Assembly (NCBI GenBank): GCA_012034595.1
Contig: JAAUPE010000021.1
Span: forward strand, 1 to 62,994
Origin: Calothrix sp. CSU_2_0
GTDB lineage: Bacteria > Cyanobacteriota > Cyanobacteriia > Cyanobacteriales > Nostocaceae
Length of the DNA: 62,994 nt
Direction of reading: 5' to 3'
Position numbers and translations under genes: made by a program. The notes beneath the pieces are model-generated. The model had not been told where the DNA came from. It saw nothing but the letters and a program-made list of their open reading frames with translations, and did not search any database. Shown here one piece after another: positions 8,521-18,181 of the stretch; position 1 is the stretch's first letter; every line of letters starts with the position of its first letter.

Positions 8521-10164
8521 GTGCGCCTGCTAACAACAGTTGCAGCTTTACGTTGCTATTTAGCCAAACGCGGCTTGGAAACAAGGGATTTAGAATTAAT
8601 TGAGCCGCTACAATTTGAAGTAACAGCTTCTCATCAGACAGCAGTTGGTTTAGTGCCGACAATGGGAGCTTTGCATCAAGGGCATCTAAGCTTGATTCAA
8701 CGGGCGCGAACTGAAAATGCCACGGTAATTGTGAGTATTTTCATTAACCCCTTACAATTTGGTCAAAGTGAGGATTTTCAAGACTATCCTCGAACATTAG
8801 ACCGTGACCGAGAGATATGTGAGGAGGCTGGGGTTGATGCAATTTTTGCGCCGACACCGCAGGAATTGTTGGGGAGATGCTCTTTCCAGCAAACTCCGGA
8901 ACCGATGGGGATTAACACGAAGTATATAGAAGAGTCAAAACTAACACAGGTTATCCCTCCATCTGCTATGATATCTGGCTTGTGTGCCCGTTCTCGGCTA
9001 GGTCACTTTCAGGGTGTGACAACGATTGTTACCAAACTTTTCAACTTGGTACAGCCTGACCGAGCCTACTTCGGTCAAAAAGATGGTCAGCAACTGGCTG
9101 TTATCAAAAAGCTGGTGTGCGACCTGAATATGCCCATCGAAATTGTTGCTTGTCCGACGGTGCGAGAAACGTCTGGTCTTGCTTTAAGTTCGCGCAATCA
9201 ATATTTGAGCGTAACGGAAAAGGAAGATGCTGCGGTATTGTACCGAAGTTTGCAACGAGCGATGGTAACATTTAAAGCAGGCGTTCGCAATGCCAACAAG
9301 CTAATTGCGCTTGTGCAGCAAGAAGTGGCGATGGTCAGTACTGTCTTAGTGGAATATATTGAATTGGTTGAACCGACTACTCTAATGCCATTGGAAACTA
9401 TTCAGGAGGAAGGAATGCTCGCGATCGCAGCTCGTCTGGGTTCTACACGTCTTATTGATAACACCTTGCTTCGCGATCGCAAGCCCATTATCGCCATTGA
9501 CGGTCCTGCTGGCGCTGGCAAATCAACTGTTGCTCGTCTTGTAGCTGCAAATCTGGGTTTAGTCTATTTGGATACTGGAGCTATGTATCGAGCAATGACA
9601 TGGTTGGTACAGCATGAAGGTATTGCCATTGATGATGAATGCGCGATCGCGGAACTAGCTGCCAGATGCATAATTGAACTTGCTCCCAGTCAAAATCTGG
9701 ACTCTCCGGTTCAAGTATGCATCAACAGCTACGATGTAACGGCTAAGATTCGCACCCCAGAGGTGACATCAAAAGTATCGGCAATCGCCGCGCAATCTAC
9801 GGTTCGCCAAGCATTGGTGAAACAACAGCAAAATTGGGGAAAAAAAGGGGGTTTAGTTGCAGAAGGGCGAGATATTGGTACTCATGTTTTCCCCGATGCG
9901 GAAGTCAAAATCTATTTAACGGCATCTGTTGAAGAACGGGCACTTCGTCGTTTACAAGACTTTAAAAAGCAAGGTTTACCGGAAGTTGATTTAGAACAAC
10001 TGGAAAAAGACATTGCTGAACGTGATTGGAAAGACAGTACCCGTAAGGTTTCTCCACTCCAAAAAGCCGACGATGCAGTCGAAATTACAACCGATGGTTT
10101 ACACATCAGTGATGTCACTGCAAAAATTGTTGACTATTATCAACAGAGGTTATCGCAACTGTAA
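8521..10164 (+). CDS. panC/cmk: Bifunctional pantoate--beta-alanine ligase / cytidylate kinase
   Basis: A 547-residue fusion typical of cyanobacteria. Residues ~1-310 are pantothenate synthetase (pantoate + beta-alanine + ATP), with VPTMGALHQGHLSLI, FINPLQFG, YFGQKDGQQL and RETSGLALSSRNQYL. Residues ~318-547 are cytidylate kinase (CMP/dCMP phosphorylation), with the P-loop IDGPAGAGKSTVAR, LDTGAMYRAM and GRDIGTHVFPDA. The start is GTG in front of RLLTTVAAL. The segment before TQVIPPSAM (GRCSFQQTPEPMGINTKYIEE) is a variable linker and not conserved. No operon partner is visible. Confidence 0.95.
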   Translation: MRLLTTVAALRCYLAKRGLETRDLELIEPLQFEVTASHQTAVGLVPTMGALHQGHLSLIQRARTENATVIVSIFINPLQFGQSEDFQDYPRTLDRDREICEEAGVDAIFAPTPQELLGRCSFQQTPEPMGINTKYIEESKLTQVIPPSAMISGLCARSRLGHFQGVTTIVTKLFNLVQPDRAYFGQKDGQQLAVIKKLVCDLNMPIEIVACPTVRETSGLALSSRNQYLSVTEKEDAAVLYRSLQRAMVTFKAGVRNANKLIALVQQEVAMVSTVLVEYIELVEPTTLMPLETIQEEGMLAIAARLGSTRLIDNTLLRDRKPIIAIDGPAGAGKSTVARLVAANLGLVYLDTGAMYRAMTWLVQHEGIAIDDECAIAELAARCIIELAPSQNLDSPVQVCINSYDVTAKIRTPEVTSKVSAIAAQSTVRQALVKQQQNWGKKGGLVAEGRDIGTHVFPDAEVKIYLTASVEERALRRLQDFKKQGLPEVDLEQLEKDIAERDWKDSTRKVSPLQKADDAVEITTDGLHISDVTAKIVDYYQQRLSQL

Positions 10165-10922
10165 GTGGTATTACTGAAAAAGCAGAAGGCAGAGGGCAGA
10201 AGGAAAAAAATATATTTTTATCCTCTGCCACAGGGTTTATAAGCAACTAAATTTATTTATTTATTGGGTTTCACGACTGCCTTCTGCCTTTTCATAAGAC
10301 CTCACGGTATGCGGGAAACGAGCGCGTCTTTAGACGTGTAGGAGTATGTCACGCAATAATAAATGGCTGGTTTGTTCCCGCGTTTTTTGTACTGGCTCAC
10401 CGCTTTATCGATAGTACTGCAGTACTGTATATTTTAAATTTAAGGTAGAAAATCCATTCCAGCAAATACCCTCTTGATAATCCCACTATTTCAATTATTG
10501 AGTGCCAGTTGTTAAAAACTGCTAAACTGTTGCACGTGTAGTCCCGTAATAATGGTAAAAATGTGATCGAGGAATCAGTGGCTCTCGCGATCGCATTAAA
10601 AGTATTGCGCTTGTTTTATTAGGGACATTTCAAATGCTAAAACAATATTTAAAATTTAAAACCCAGATCAATTACTGGACTACCTGGACTAACAGACTTT
10701 TAATTAACCTAAACTTGTCATAACTTAGATGTGAACTGGTACACTAGTTCTATTAGCTGATTATTGTATTTATCAACCAAAGTTGACAATCAATCTTAGG
10801 TTTAGTTAGGTGTGGGGATTTTAGCTCCTAACTTGAATGCGATCGCTGAAAACTAAAATGTAGAGAAGCGATACCCAAGTGTCTCTGCAAATCCAAAATC
10901 TAATTGACAAGCACCTTTAAAT
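10165..10922. other. Intergenic region, 758 bp
   Basis: Just after panC-cmk, CAGAAGGCAGAGGGCAGAAGG (about 10181-10201) can pair with CTGCCTTCTGCC (about 10277-10289), a low-complexity inverted repeat that may end transcription. The rest is AT-rich with scattered HIP1 sites and holds the DUF5895 promoter. I see no gene. Confidence 0.5.
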
Positions 10923-11834
10923 ATGAAAGCATCTGCAAAATTTGACTTCGAGGATGAAAGATTTAACGCACCACCTTCCCAAGTTATTCCTTGGTGTCAG
11001 ATGATAAACCCGCGATATAACGATGATGGGGTACAGTCCCACGGGTTAGCGGTTAAACTAGATAATGCTCAAGCTGTAGGGTTTACACCAGATAGTAATT
11101 GGCAGAAGGTTGAGCATGAGTTTACATCTGGGGTCGAAACAGTTTATCTAAGTACCACTCCCAGAATAGTTATAGTCCGTCGCGGTCCCCTATCGGTGAA
11201 AGACAGGGAAACAGGAGTAAAACTAGGAACATTACGCGATAATTATGATGCATTTTTAGCAGATAAACTCAAATTTAAAACCTTTACTCGTTACCTTGTA
11301 TTTTTGGTGGGTGAAAATCAGAAATTCCTGCATGAATTGCCATTACAGTTAACATTGCATGGTGCAGCTGGAGCAAGTTTTAGTAAAACTTATTGTGAAT
11401 ACCAGCAAGGTAGACCATCTGGTGGATTTGTGATTGAACTCGAACGTGCATATGCCAATTTTCGCCAACAGCCAATCATGCCAAAAGGTGCTTTATTCCA
11501 CGCTCATGGCATTTTTTGTCCAATAATTGAATCTGAAGAAAGAGGGATTCATCCGAATATTGTTTTAGTTGCTTCGACAACTAATTATAAACATCCGACA
11601 CCCTCGACTTTAACCCAATATTTAATTGCTTCCGACTCTCCCGAATCCGCAATTATTACCAGAATATTTGAAGATTACAAAGAATTTGGGAAAGAACAAC
11701 CTCGTCCCGAAAATAACGGGAGTAACGGGAATAATGGAAATAATGGAAATAACAACAAGATGGCAATGGTAGGAGTGGCAAATTCTTCTTATGTTTATGC
11801 AGATGAAGATGACTTTGCATATCCCCCCTATTAA
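10923..11834 (+). CDS. DUF5895 domain protein
   Basis: A 303-residue soluble protein of a cyanobacterial family I recognise as DUF5895. Conserved blocks include SQVIPWCQMINPRY, TTPRIVIVRRGPL, DNYDAFLADKLKFKTFTRY, LHGAAGASFSKTYCEYQQG and KGALFHAHGIFCP. The C-terminus (about 258-303) is a low-complexity Asn/Gly tract (NNGSNGNNGN type) followed by an acidic/aromatic end. Function is unknown. Members often sit on plasmids or near mobile DNA, but there is no other sign of that here. A strong hairpin follows 59 bp after the stop. Confidence 0.7.
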   Translation: MKASAKFDFEDERFNAPPSQVIPWCQMINPRYNDDGVQSHGLAVKLDNAQAVGFTPDSNWQKVEHEFTSGVETVYLSTTPRIVIVRRGPLSVKDRETGVKLGTLRDNYDAFLADKLKFKTFTRYLVFLVGENQKFLHELPLQLTLHGAAGASFSKTYCEYQQGRPSGGFVIELERAYANFRQQPIMPKGALFHAHGIFCPIIESEERGIHPNIVLVASTTNYKHPTPSTLTQYLIASDSPESAIITRIFEDYKEFGKEQPRPENNGSNGNNGNNGNNNKMAMVGVANSSYVYADEDDFAYPPY

Positions 11835-11892
11835 GACAACCGGGACGTTGAAAATCTACGGATGTTAAGGTAATCCCCCATAAATTGGGAAC

Positions 11893-11922
11893 CCTACACT
11901 GTACCTTTCGGTACAGTGTAGG
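11893..11922. terminator. Bidirectional terminator hairpin between DUF5895 gene and mgtE
   Basis: CCTACACTGTACC and GGTACAGTGTAGG form a perfect 13-bp stem with a TTTC loop. It lies between the convergent DUF5895 gene and mgtE, only 5 bp beyond the mgtE stop. There is no long T run on either side, so efficiency is uncertain. Confidence 0.7.
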
Positions 11923-11926
11923 TAGT

Positions 11927-13273
11927 TCACTTAAAAATATGCAAGGCAAAAGAAATCATCGACAGAAAAGTTAAAAAACCGATCGCATCTAAAGTTGTAG
12001 TCATTAATGGACCGCTAATTAATGCGGGGTCGAGTTTTAAGCGTTTCAAACCCATTGGTAATAACGTTCCCAAGGTAGCAGCTAGCAATACATTCAGAAA
12101 CATCACAAATGCTGCAATTACAGATACCCAGCGTTCTTGAGGTTGTGACCAAATAAGTGAAAGTCCAGCAAGAGCAAAACCTAATGCGATCGCAGTACCA
12201 AGTCCTGCTAAAACTTCTTTGCGGAGTAATTTAATTGTATCTTTTGGCGTGATTTCTCCTACACCTAGACCGCGTACTGTTACTGAGAGAACTTGGAAAG
12301 CAACGTTACCACTACTGTTGGCTAAAATCGGCATAATAATTGCCAATACTGGAACTGCTTTTATAACTTCTTGAAATGGCGAAATTGCGCTAGCAGCACC
12401 AATGTATAAAATGATATTTCCTAGTAACCAAGGTAAGCGTTTGCGGATTGTAACTTGAGGAGGGGACAATGCTTGCTCGTCACCACCACTCACACCTGCT
12501 AATTTCTGAATATCTTCGGTGGCTTCTTCTTCTAAGATGTCGATGATATCATCAACGGTGATAATACCCACCAAACGTTCTTCGCGATCGACCACAGGTA
12601 AAGCAATTAAGTCATAGCGCTTCATGATTTGCGCGACATCTTCCTGTGGGGTTTCGGTATGGACTTTGAGAACTCTATGGCTAGCGATTTCTTTAATTAG
12701 AACATCGGGGAAGGTGAATAATAACTGACGTAATGAGACAACTCGCACGAGTTTACGGTTGTCGTCGGTAACGTAAGCGTAATAAATCGTTTCCTTATCT
12801 TCGTCTTGCCGACGAATTTTACTTAGCGCTTCACCAACTGTTAACCCTTCACGCAACCAGACATACTCCGTCGTCATCAACCTTCCGGCTGTTCCTTCCG
12901 GATATCCGAGAATTGTTGCTGTTGCTTGTCTTTGTTCGGTACTAAGTTCTTGCAACAACCGCTTGACAACTTTTGCAGGTAACTCATCAAACAATTCTGC
13001 GCGATCGTCTGGACTCATCGCTTCTACAAGCTGTACTACTTGTACATCATGTAGTGAATTAATCAGTTCTTCTTGTATTTCTGGTGGTAAGTATTCAAAA
13101 ACATCAATTGCCTGACTTTTATTCAGTAATCGAAATGCGATCGCACGCTGTTTTTTGGGTAATTGGGAAATATATTCACCCACATCAACAGGTTGCAAAC
13201 GATTCAAATCGAATTTCAACTGGTTTAAGTCAGCGATATCGACAACTGCATTGCGAATATCCTGTACGAGCAT
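11927..13273 (-). CDS. mgtE: Magnesium transporter MgtE
   Basis: A 448-residue Mg2+ channel/transporter. The N-terminal MgtE_N superhelical domain (about 20-125) has LPPEIQEELI, MSPDDRAELFDELP and LLQELS. Two CBS domains follow (about 130-255, with TTEYVWLREGLTVGEAL and VVDREERLVGIITVDDIIDILEEEATED). Five membrane helices follow (about 280-448, with PILANSSGNVAFQ and DPALISGPLMTTTLDAIGF). The P-A-L-I-S-G-P helix carries the pore Asp. A very strong Shine-Dalgarno (AGGAGG) precedes the ATG. Upstream sequence can fold so as to hide it (see 13279-13332). Confidence 0.96.
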   Translation of the reverse strand: MLVQDIRNAVVDIADLNQLKFDLNRLQPVDVGEYISQLPKKQRAIAFRLLNKSQAIDVFEYLPPEIQEELINSLHDVQVVQLVEAMSPDDRAELFDELPAKVVKRLLQELSTEQRQATATILGYPEGTAGRLMTTEYVWLREGLTVGEALSKIRRQDEDKETIYYAYVTDDNRKLVRVVSLRQLLFTFPDVLIKEIASHRVLKVHTETPQEDVAQIMKRYDLIALPVVDREERLVGIITVDDIIDILEEEATEDIQKLAGVSGGDEQALSPPQVTIRKRLPWLLGNIILYIGAASAISPFQEVIKAVPVLAIIMPILANSSGNVAFQVLSVTVRGLGVGEITPKDTIKLLRKEVLAGLGTAIALGFALAGLSLIWSQPQERWVSVIAAFVMFLNVLLAATLGTLLPMGLKRLKLDPALISGPLMTTTLDAIGFLTFLSMISFALHIFK

Positions 13274-13278
13274 AAAAA

Positions 13279-13332
13279 CCTCCTATGGTCTCCCCCGCGC
13301 TGGGAGACTGATTCTCGCCAACTTAGAGGAGG
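13279..13332 (-). promoter_or_regulatory. Candidate structured mgtE leader that can sequester the ribosome binding site
   Basis: On the mgtE mRNA the Shine-Dalgarno AGGAGG (13279-13284) is perfectly complementary to CCTCCT about 45 nt upstream (13327-13332). Between them lies a 7-bp hairpin, GTCTCCC (13302-13308) with GGGAGAC (13288-13294). The arrangement looks like a translational switch in front of a Mg2+ transporter. I do not recognise an M-box or other known riboswitch consensus, so this is a structural inference only. Confidence 0.4.
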
Positions 13333-14370
13333 GTAATACTGCCATCTTGCGGACTTTTGTCCATAAATCCTTAAAAAATCAACATCGATATCCAAATTAA
13401 GGCATCGCTAATTAATAATCCTAACCCGGAATAGTCTAATTCGGTAGATGCCAACCTTGATTATGCAGGAATGAGTGACATTCAGCACAACATCTAATTT
13501 ATTATTCCCTGAACTGACTATTGGAATTGAGTAAATTTTACTACTGTTTCTATCTGTGTCAAGCACATACAATAATTCCTTTGTAATTTTTACATGGTTA
13601 CAATAGTTACACTTAATAATTTTGGTATTTGTCTGTTGACTATAGCGGAAGATACACAATATTCGCCCAATATTCAGCGATGATGATAACTTTCCCAGTT
13701 TTTTTAGCAAACCCAAATATCAAATAAAAACTACATTCATGGCAAGGAATTATCCGGCTATTTCAGAAATTTAATCTATCTCCATAATTAAACTAACTTA
13801 ACTAAATTAAATTAATACATACAAATTACTTACTTTTGATAAGAATGTTGCACTTGTAACTATGCCAACTGCTGAACCAGTAATCTCCACAGGAATATAG
13901 ACAGGGTTTTTACTATCTCTGTGAAGCTATTAATAACTTCTTTCAATTACTCAGTGCTGACTGTGGGTGTGAGACAATTTTTTAGCATTTTATGCTATGA
14001 GAATTTAAGTAAAAATTCGATTCTTGATTACCAGAAGTAAGAATCTACTTTTGTGATTGATAACCGCAAGTATTACAAAAACCTATGGGTGAAAACTGTC
14101 TCCTTATCTTTACAATCATTTCACTGATTAGATTCCAATTTTTCTCGCGCAGATGCTAGCATCTTTGGAAAGAAAGGTTGAGATTTAGCGATTGACCTTA
14201 AAGGGGATTGTTAGGATTTTGGATTGGAGCGATTTTGTAGTAAAGGTACAGCTAATAGCTAGCCAATCAATGTGGTGACATCTTTAAATTTTAGAATAGT
14301 AGCAGTTTTGAGGGAAATAGCGGATATTTAGACAATTATTTTGATTAAAAATCAAATAAACTAATTTAAA
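13333..14370. other. Long AT-rich intergenic region upstream of mgtE and the GH15-like gene
   Basis: About 1 kb without a credible gene. GGACTTTTGTCC (13351-13362) is a small palindrome in the mgtE leader. A 102-codon minus frame at 13408-13716 has random-looking, basic, AT-driven composition and no ribosome binding site, so I do not call it. The MITE-like element at 14371-14492 closes the region. Confidence 0.45.
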
Positions 14371-14492
14371 TTAAACCTCGTCCACGATCAAACCCGGAGT
14401 TTTTTAACGATTCAAATGCGTCATTGCGACGTAAGGAAGCAATCTCAAGGTCTTTGTCGGAAACTACAGTTCTCAATGTAGACGAGGTTTAA
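14371..14492. mobile_element. MITE-like element, 122 bp
   Basis: Perfect 12-bp terminal inverted repeats, TTAAACCTCGTC at 14371-14382 and its complement at 14481-14492. They enclose a GTCATTGCG...GAAGCAATC module that recurs at 21371 and 40900. No coding capacity. It lies about 115 bp upstream of the GH15-like gene. Confidence 0.65.
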
Positions 14493-14608
14493 CTATATTT
14501 TTTGTCTGAAACGTATACAGAAAGTACAAACAGGAGATAACATAAAATTCGTGTAGCTTCCCTCTCAGTCGTAAAATGACTGGGTTTCCCGCATAGCGTG
14601 TATTTTAT

Positions 14609-17600
14609 ATGAAGACTGCCAATCAACAGCAAACTCGTCTTGAATTTTACTACCAGCAAATCAAGACCATAATTCTCAATCGCCAAAATCCAATTACTGG
14701 TTTATTGCCTGCGAGTACGGCGATAACAGCACATGGAGATTATACTGATGCATGGGTACGCGATAATGTTTACAGTATTTTAGCGGTTTGGGGTTTGGGG
14801 TTAGCTTACCGCAAAGTCGATGACGATCGCGGACGTACTTACGAGTTGGAACATAGTACGGTGAAGTTGATGCGTGGTTTGTTGTTTGCGATGATGCGAC
14901 AAGCCCATAAGGTTGAGAAGTTTAAGCATACTCAGTACCCATTAGATGCGCTGCACGCGAAATATAATACTACCACTGGGGATATTGTGGTGGGTGATGA
15001 TGAATGGGGACATTTACAACTTGATGCGACTTCGATATTTTTGTTGATGCTGGCACAGATGACTGCATCAGGGTTGCAAATTGTTTATACGCTGGATGAG
15101 GTGAATTTTGTCCAGAATTTGGTTTATTACATTGGTCGAGCCTATCGTACCCCTGATTATGGAATTTGGGAAAGAGGTAATAAAATTAATCATGGGAGTG
15201 CGGAATTAAATGCTAGTTCTGTGGGAATGGCAAAGGCTGCCCTGGAAGCAATTAATGGTATCGATCTATTTGGAATACGGGGAAGTCAAGCTTCGGTGAT
15301 TCACGCTTTACCTGATGAAATTGCTCGCACCCGTTTGACGTTAGAATCGTTGTTACCTAGGGAATCGGCATCTAAGGAAATCGATGCGGCTTTGTTGAGT
15401 GTGATTAGTTATCCAGCGTTTGCTGTGGAGGATTTGGATTTACGCGATCGCACTCGTAATGATATTATTAGTAAGCTGGCTGGGAAGTACGGCTGTAAGC
15501 GCTTTTTGCGGGATGGACACCAAACTGTTTTGGAAGATAGCCATCGCTTGCATTACGAGCCTTGGGAATTAAAGCAGTTTGAGAATATTGAGTGTGAATG
15601 GCCTTTATTTTTCACTTATCTTGTTTTGGATGGGTTATTTAGGGGTGATAGGGAGCAGGTTGAATTTTATCAGCAGGGTTTAGAGAATGTTTTGGTGGAA
15701 CGGGATGGAATGCTGTTGTTACCCGAACTTTACTTTGTTCCCCAGGAAAATATCGAAGCTGAAAAAGCCTATCCCCAAAGTCAGCAGCGTTTACCTAATG
15801 AAAATGTACCTTTAGTTTGGGCGCAAAGTTTATTTTATCTAGGACGATTATTGAGTGAGGGTTTGATTGCCCTTGGTGATATCGATCCTCTGGGTAGACA
15901 TTTGACGATGGGCAAAAACCGCGAAGCTCTGGTACAAATTGCCCTTTTGGCTGAAGATGAAGATTTACAAGCGAAACTTGAGGTATATGGGATTGAGACG
16001 CAAACACCTAAGCAGGTTGAACCAATTCAAGTTCGCGAATCGGAAGACTTGATTTTAATTTATACGCAAATTGGACGTAATGATAAACTAGCATTAACTG
16101 GTCGCCCACCCCGTCGTCCCCGTAGTTTAACGACTTCGCGATTTTTTAGGCTAAATAGTGAAACTGTCATATTTTTACCATCATTTTTAGATTCTCAGCA
16201 ATTCTATTTAACTCTCGATTATCACTTTTTAGTCGATCAACTTCGCAGCGAACTAGCATATATCCAAAAATACTGGAATGATTTAGGCAGACCAACTTTA
16301 ACTTTAATGTTGACCCATACAATGTTAGAAGTGGGTAGGGAAGCTTTGCTGGAATTAATGCAGGAACTCAAGGATGGCATTTGTAATGGTGTGCGGGTAA
16401 AGTTAGGCAAACTCAACCAATTAATTTTAACAGGTGCGATCGAGCGGATTGATTACCTACAAAACTTCGAGTTTTTACATTCCTCCGTCCAAAATGCCAC
16501 CCCTCAATGCAAATACTTAGCATTCAACCCCAATAAAATTGGGCAGTTGGGGAACATGCAGGAATTTCAGATGGAGTACGAAACTAACTTGGAAGTATTG
16601 CTTCCCCGGTTGCGTAGTTCAGAAAATATTTACGAACAAATTGAGTTGTTGCGAACCTTGAGTAAATCCCAAGGTTTGGAGTTTGATACTGGGTTTGGTG
16701 GGGGAACGTATCGGGTTACAGTTGACGACTTACTCGATGAAGTATATACCAAAGCTGCCGAATTAGGGCTGTGGGCTGTGGTGCGTCGAGCGGCTGGTTT
16801 ACGACAAATGGCTGATATTAGTTTATCGGATATCGTCACCAGTATTATTGTGCGTGGCAAACAAATCGCTGTTGGCAAAGCATATAGTGAAGATTCCTTG
16901 ATGACATCACCTTTATCCCACAGCGAAATCGTTGAGAAAATCAATAATTTCTGTCGTGATGATGTCAGAGATAGGGTATTAACTCAAGAAATTCTCATCT
17001 ATTTAAGCAATTTAATTAAATCCGAACCGGAATTATTTAAGGGATTGTTGACAGTGCGGGTTGGTTATTTGATTTTGTTGCTGACAAGCGAAATTGCCGG
17101 GAAATCAATTATTACCCAGGATGAAGCATACGAAAAACTCATGCAGTTATCACCATTTGAGGTGAAAAGTAGACTGCGGAAAGTGATGCAAGAATATGCG
17201 GGTTTGAGTAGTGTTTTGCGTCAGCAAGAATCATTGCACATCAAGAAAAAAGATAGGGAAATCAACTGGTTCGTATTATCCCCAACTGTGGCAGCAGAAA
17301 TCGAAGTACCTGAAGGTGGTTGGAGACGCTATCGTAAAGCTGAAGGTTCAACTGGAAGAGTACCCCAAGGATTTTATCAAAATGTGTGGTCGGCGATGGA
17401 ACATTGTAAAGGGGTGGTGATTGGAGATAAACTTGAGCGTCGCAACCGACTCGATAGCGAGATTATGTTAGCAGAAATGACAGCAGGGGAGAAGAATTTT
17501 GCTTTGCGGGTTGAACATTTGTTAAATAAAATCGAAGCTCCAGAATATCGGCAAATCTGTATCGAGACACTAATGGAATTAGGTGCGATCGCATTTGAAA

Positions 17601-17824
17601 ATTCTGATTTACAAGTTGAAGATTATATTGTTTTGGATGTGTTAATTGGACATGCGGTGAGGTTATCATGGTTGGAGATGAAACCTGAACGCGGGGATAG
17701 ATACGATGAAGATAAGGCTTCTGCATGGCGTTCTTTTTACAATAAGTCGCCTCAGGATTGTGCTATTTATATAGTTAAGGCGTTTAGATTCTTGACGGAG
17801 TTTGCTGAAGCTGCACCAGTTTAA
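14609..17824 (+). CDS. GH15 / phosphorylase kinase alpha-beta-like protein
   Basis: A 1071-residue cytosolic protein whose first ~450 residues form an (alpha/alpha)6-type glucoamylase-like domain. Motifs include TGLLPAS, DYTDAWVRDNVYSILAVWGLG, DDEWGHLQLDATSIFL, YGIWERG and HYEPWELKQFENIECEWPLFF. This order matches phosphorylase b kinase regulatory subunits and GH15 enzymes. The C-terminal half resembles the PHK alpha/beta tail rather than a carbohydrate-binding module. Cyanobacterial members are annotated GH15, but whether they hydrolyse glucan or regulate glycogen metabolism is not known. No signal peptide, no partner genes. A poor Shine-Dalgarno precedes the ATG. Confidence 0.85.
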   Translation: MKTANQQQTRLEFYYQQIKTIILNRQNPITGLLPASTAITAHGDYTDAWVRDNVYSILAVWGLGLAYRKVDDDRGRTYELEHSTVKLMRGLLFAMMRQAHKVEKFKHTQYPLDALHAKYNTTTGDIVVGDDEWGHLQLDATSIFLLMLAQMTASGLQIVYTLDEVNFVQNLVYYIGRAYRTPDYGIWERGNKINHGSAELNASSVGMAKAALEAINGIDLFGIRGSQASVIHALPDEIARTRLTLESLLPRESASKEIDAALLSVISYPAFAVEDLDLRDRTRNDIISKLAGKYGCKRFLRDGHQTVLEDSHRLHYEPWELKQFENIECEWPLFFTYLVLDGLFRGDREQVEFYQQGLENVLVERDGMLLLPELYFVPQENIEAEKAYPQSQQRLPNENVPLVWAQSLFYLGRLLSEGLIALGDIDPLGRHLTMGKNREALVQIALLAEDEDLQAKLEVYGIETQTPKQVEPIQVRESEDLILIYTQIGRNDKLALTGRPPRRPRSLTTSRFFRLNSETVIFLPSFLDSQQFYLTLDYHFLVDQLRSELAYIQKYWNDLGRPTLTLMLTHTMLEVGREALLELMQELKDGICNGVRVKLGKLNQLILTGAIERIDYLQNFEFLHSSVQNATPQCKYLAFNPNKIGQLGNMQEFQMEYETNLEVLLPRLRSSENIYEQIELLRTLSKSQGLEFDTGFGGGTYRVTVDDLLDEVYTKAAELGLWAVVRRAAGLRQMADISLSDIVTSIIVRGKQIAVGKAYSEDSLMTSPLSHSEIVEKINNFCRDDVRDRVLTQEILIYLSNLIKSEPELFKGLLTVRVGYLILLLTSEIAGKSIITQDEAYEKLMQLSPFEVKSRLRKVMQEYAGLSSVLRQQESLHIKKKDREINWFVLSPTVAAEIEVPEGGWRRYRKAEGSTGRVPQGFYQNVWSAMEHCKGVVIGDKLERRNRLDSEIMLAEMTAGEKNFALRVEHLLNKIEAPEYRQICIETLMELGAIAFENSDLQVEDYIVLDVLIGHAVRLSWLEMKPERGDRYDEDKASAWRSFYNKSPQDCAIYIVKAFRFLTEFAEAAPV

Positions 17825-18181
17825 TTAGAAATGCAGAGTTAAGATTATCGCAATTCTGAATTATTTTTAATTTTTGTAAATGTTTTTTTGGTATCTATTT
17901 CTGGTATCATTAAATTAATTGAATATCTTGACTTTATTATAATCGGATGTTTGCGCTTTTTAAAATTTTGACTACATCCCATTATTCAGTCATTGTCAAT
18001 ACCGTAATTAAAGTAACTCTACCACGAATAACCTCTTTTTTCCCCTTTTTAAATAAAATTTACAAATATTCTATTTTTGCTTCTATATCAACAATTTTCT
18101 GCGGATGTAATGAATAAAATTTGATAAAATGAGTAAAAAGTTGATGTTTAAGATATCCCCTCTAGAAGTCGGGGATATAGC
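17825..18181. other. Intergenic region with ATATCCCC hairpin
   Basis: A 357-bp AT-rich gap between two convergent genes. ATATCCCC (18153-18160) and GGGGATAT (18171-18178) form an 8-bp stem right at the end of the ABC transporter gene and could serve as its terminator. A relative lies at 47208-47236. Confidence 0.5.

Noticed and set aside
13408-13716. 102-codon minus-strand frame
   Set aside because: Composition follows the AT-rich DNA, there is no ribosome binding site, no recognisable motif, and it lies in a long regulatory gap.
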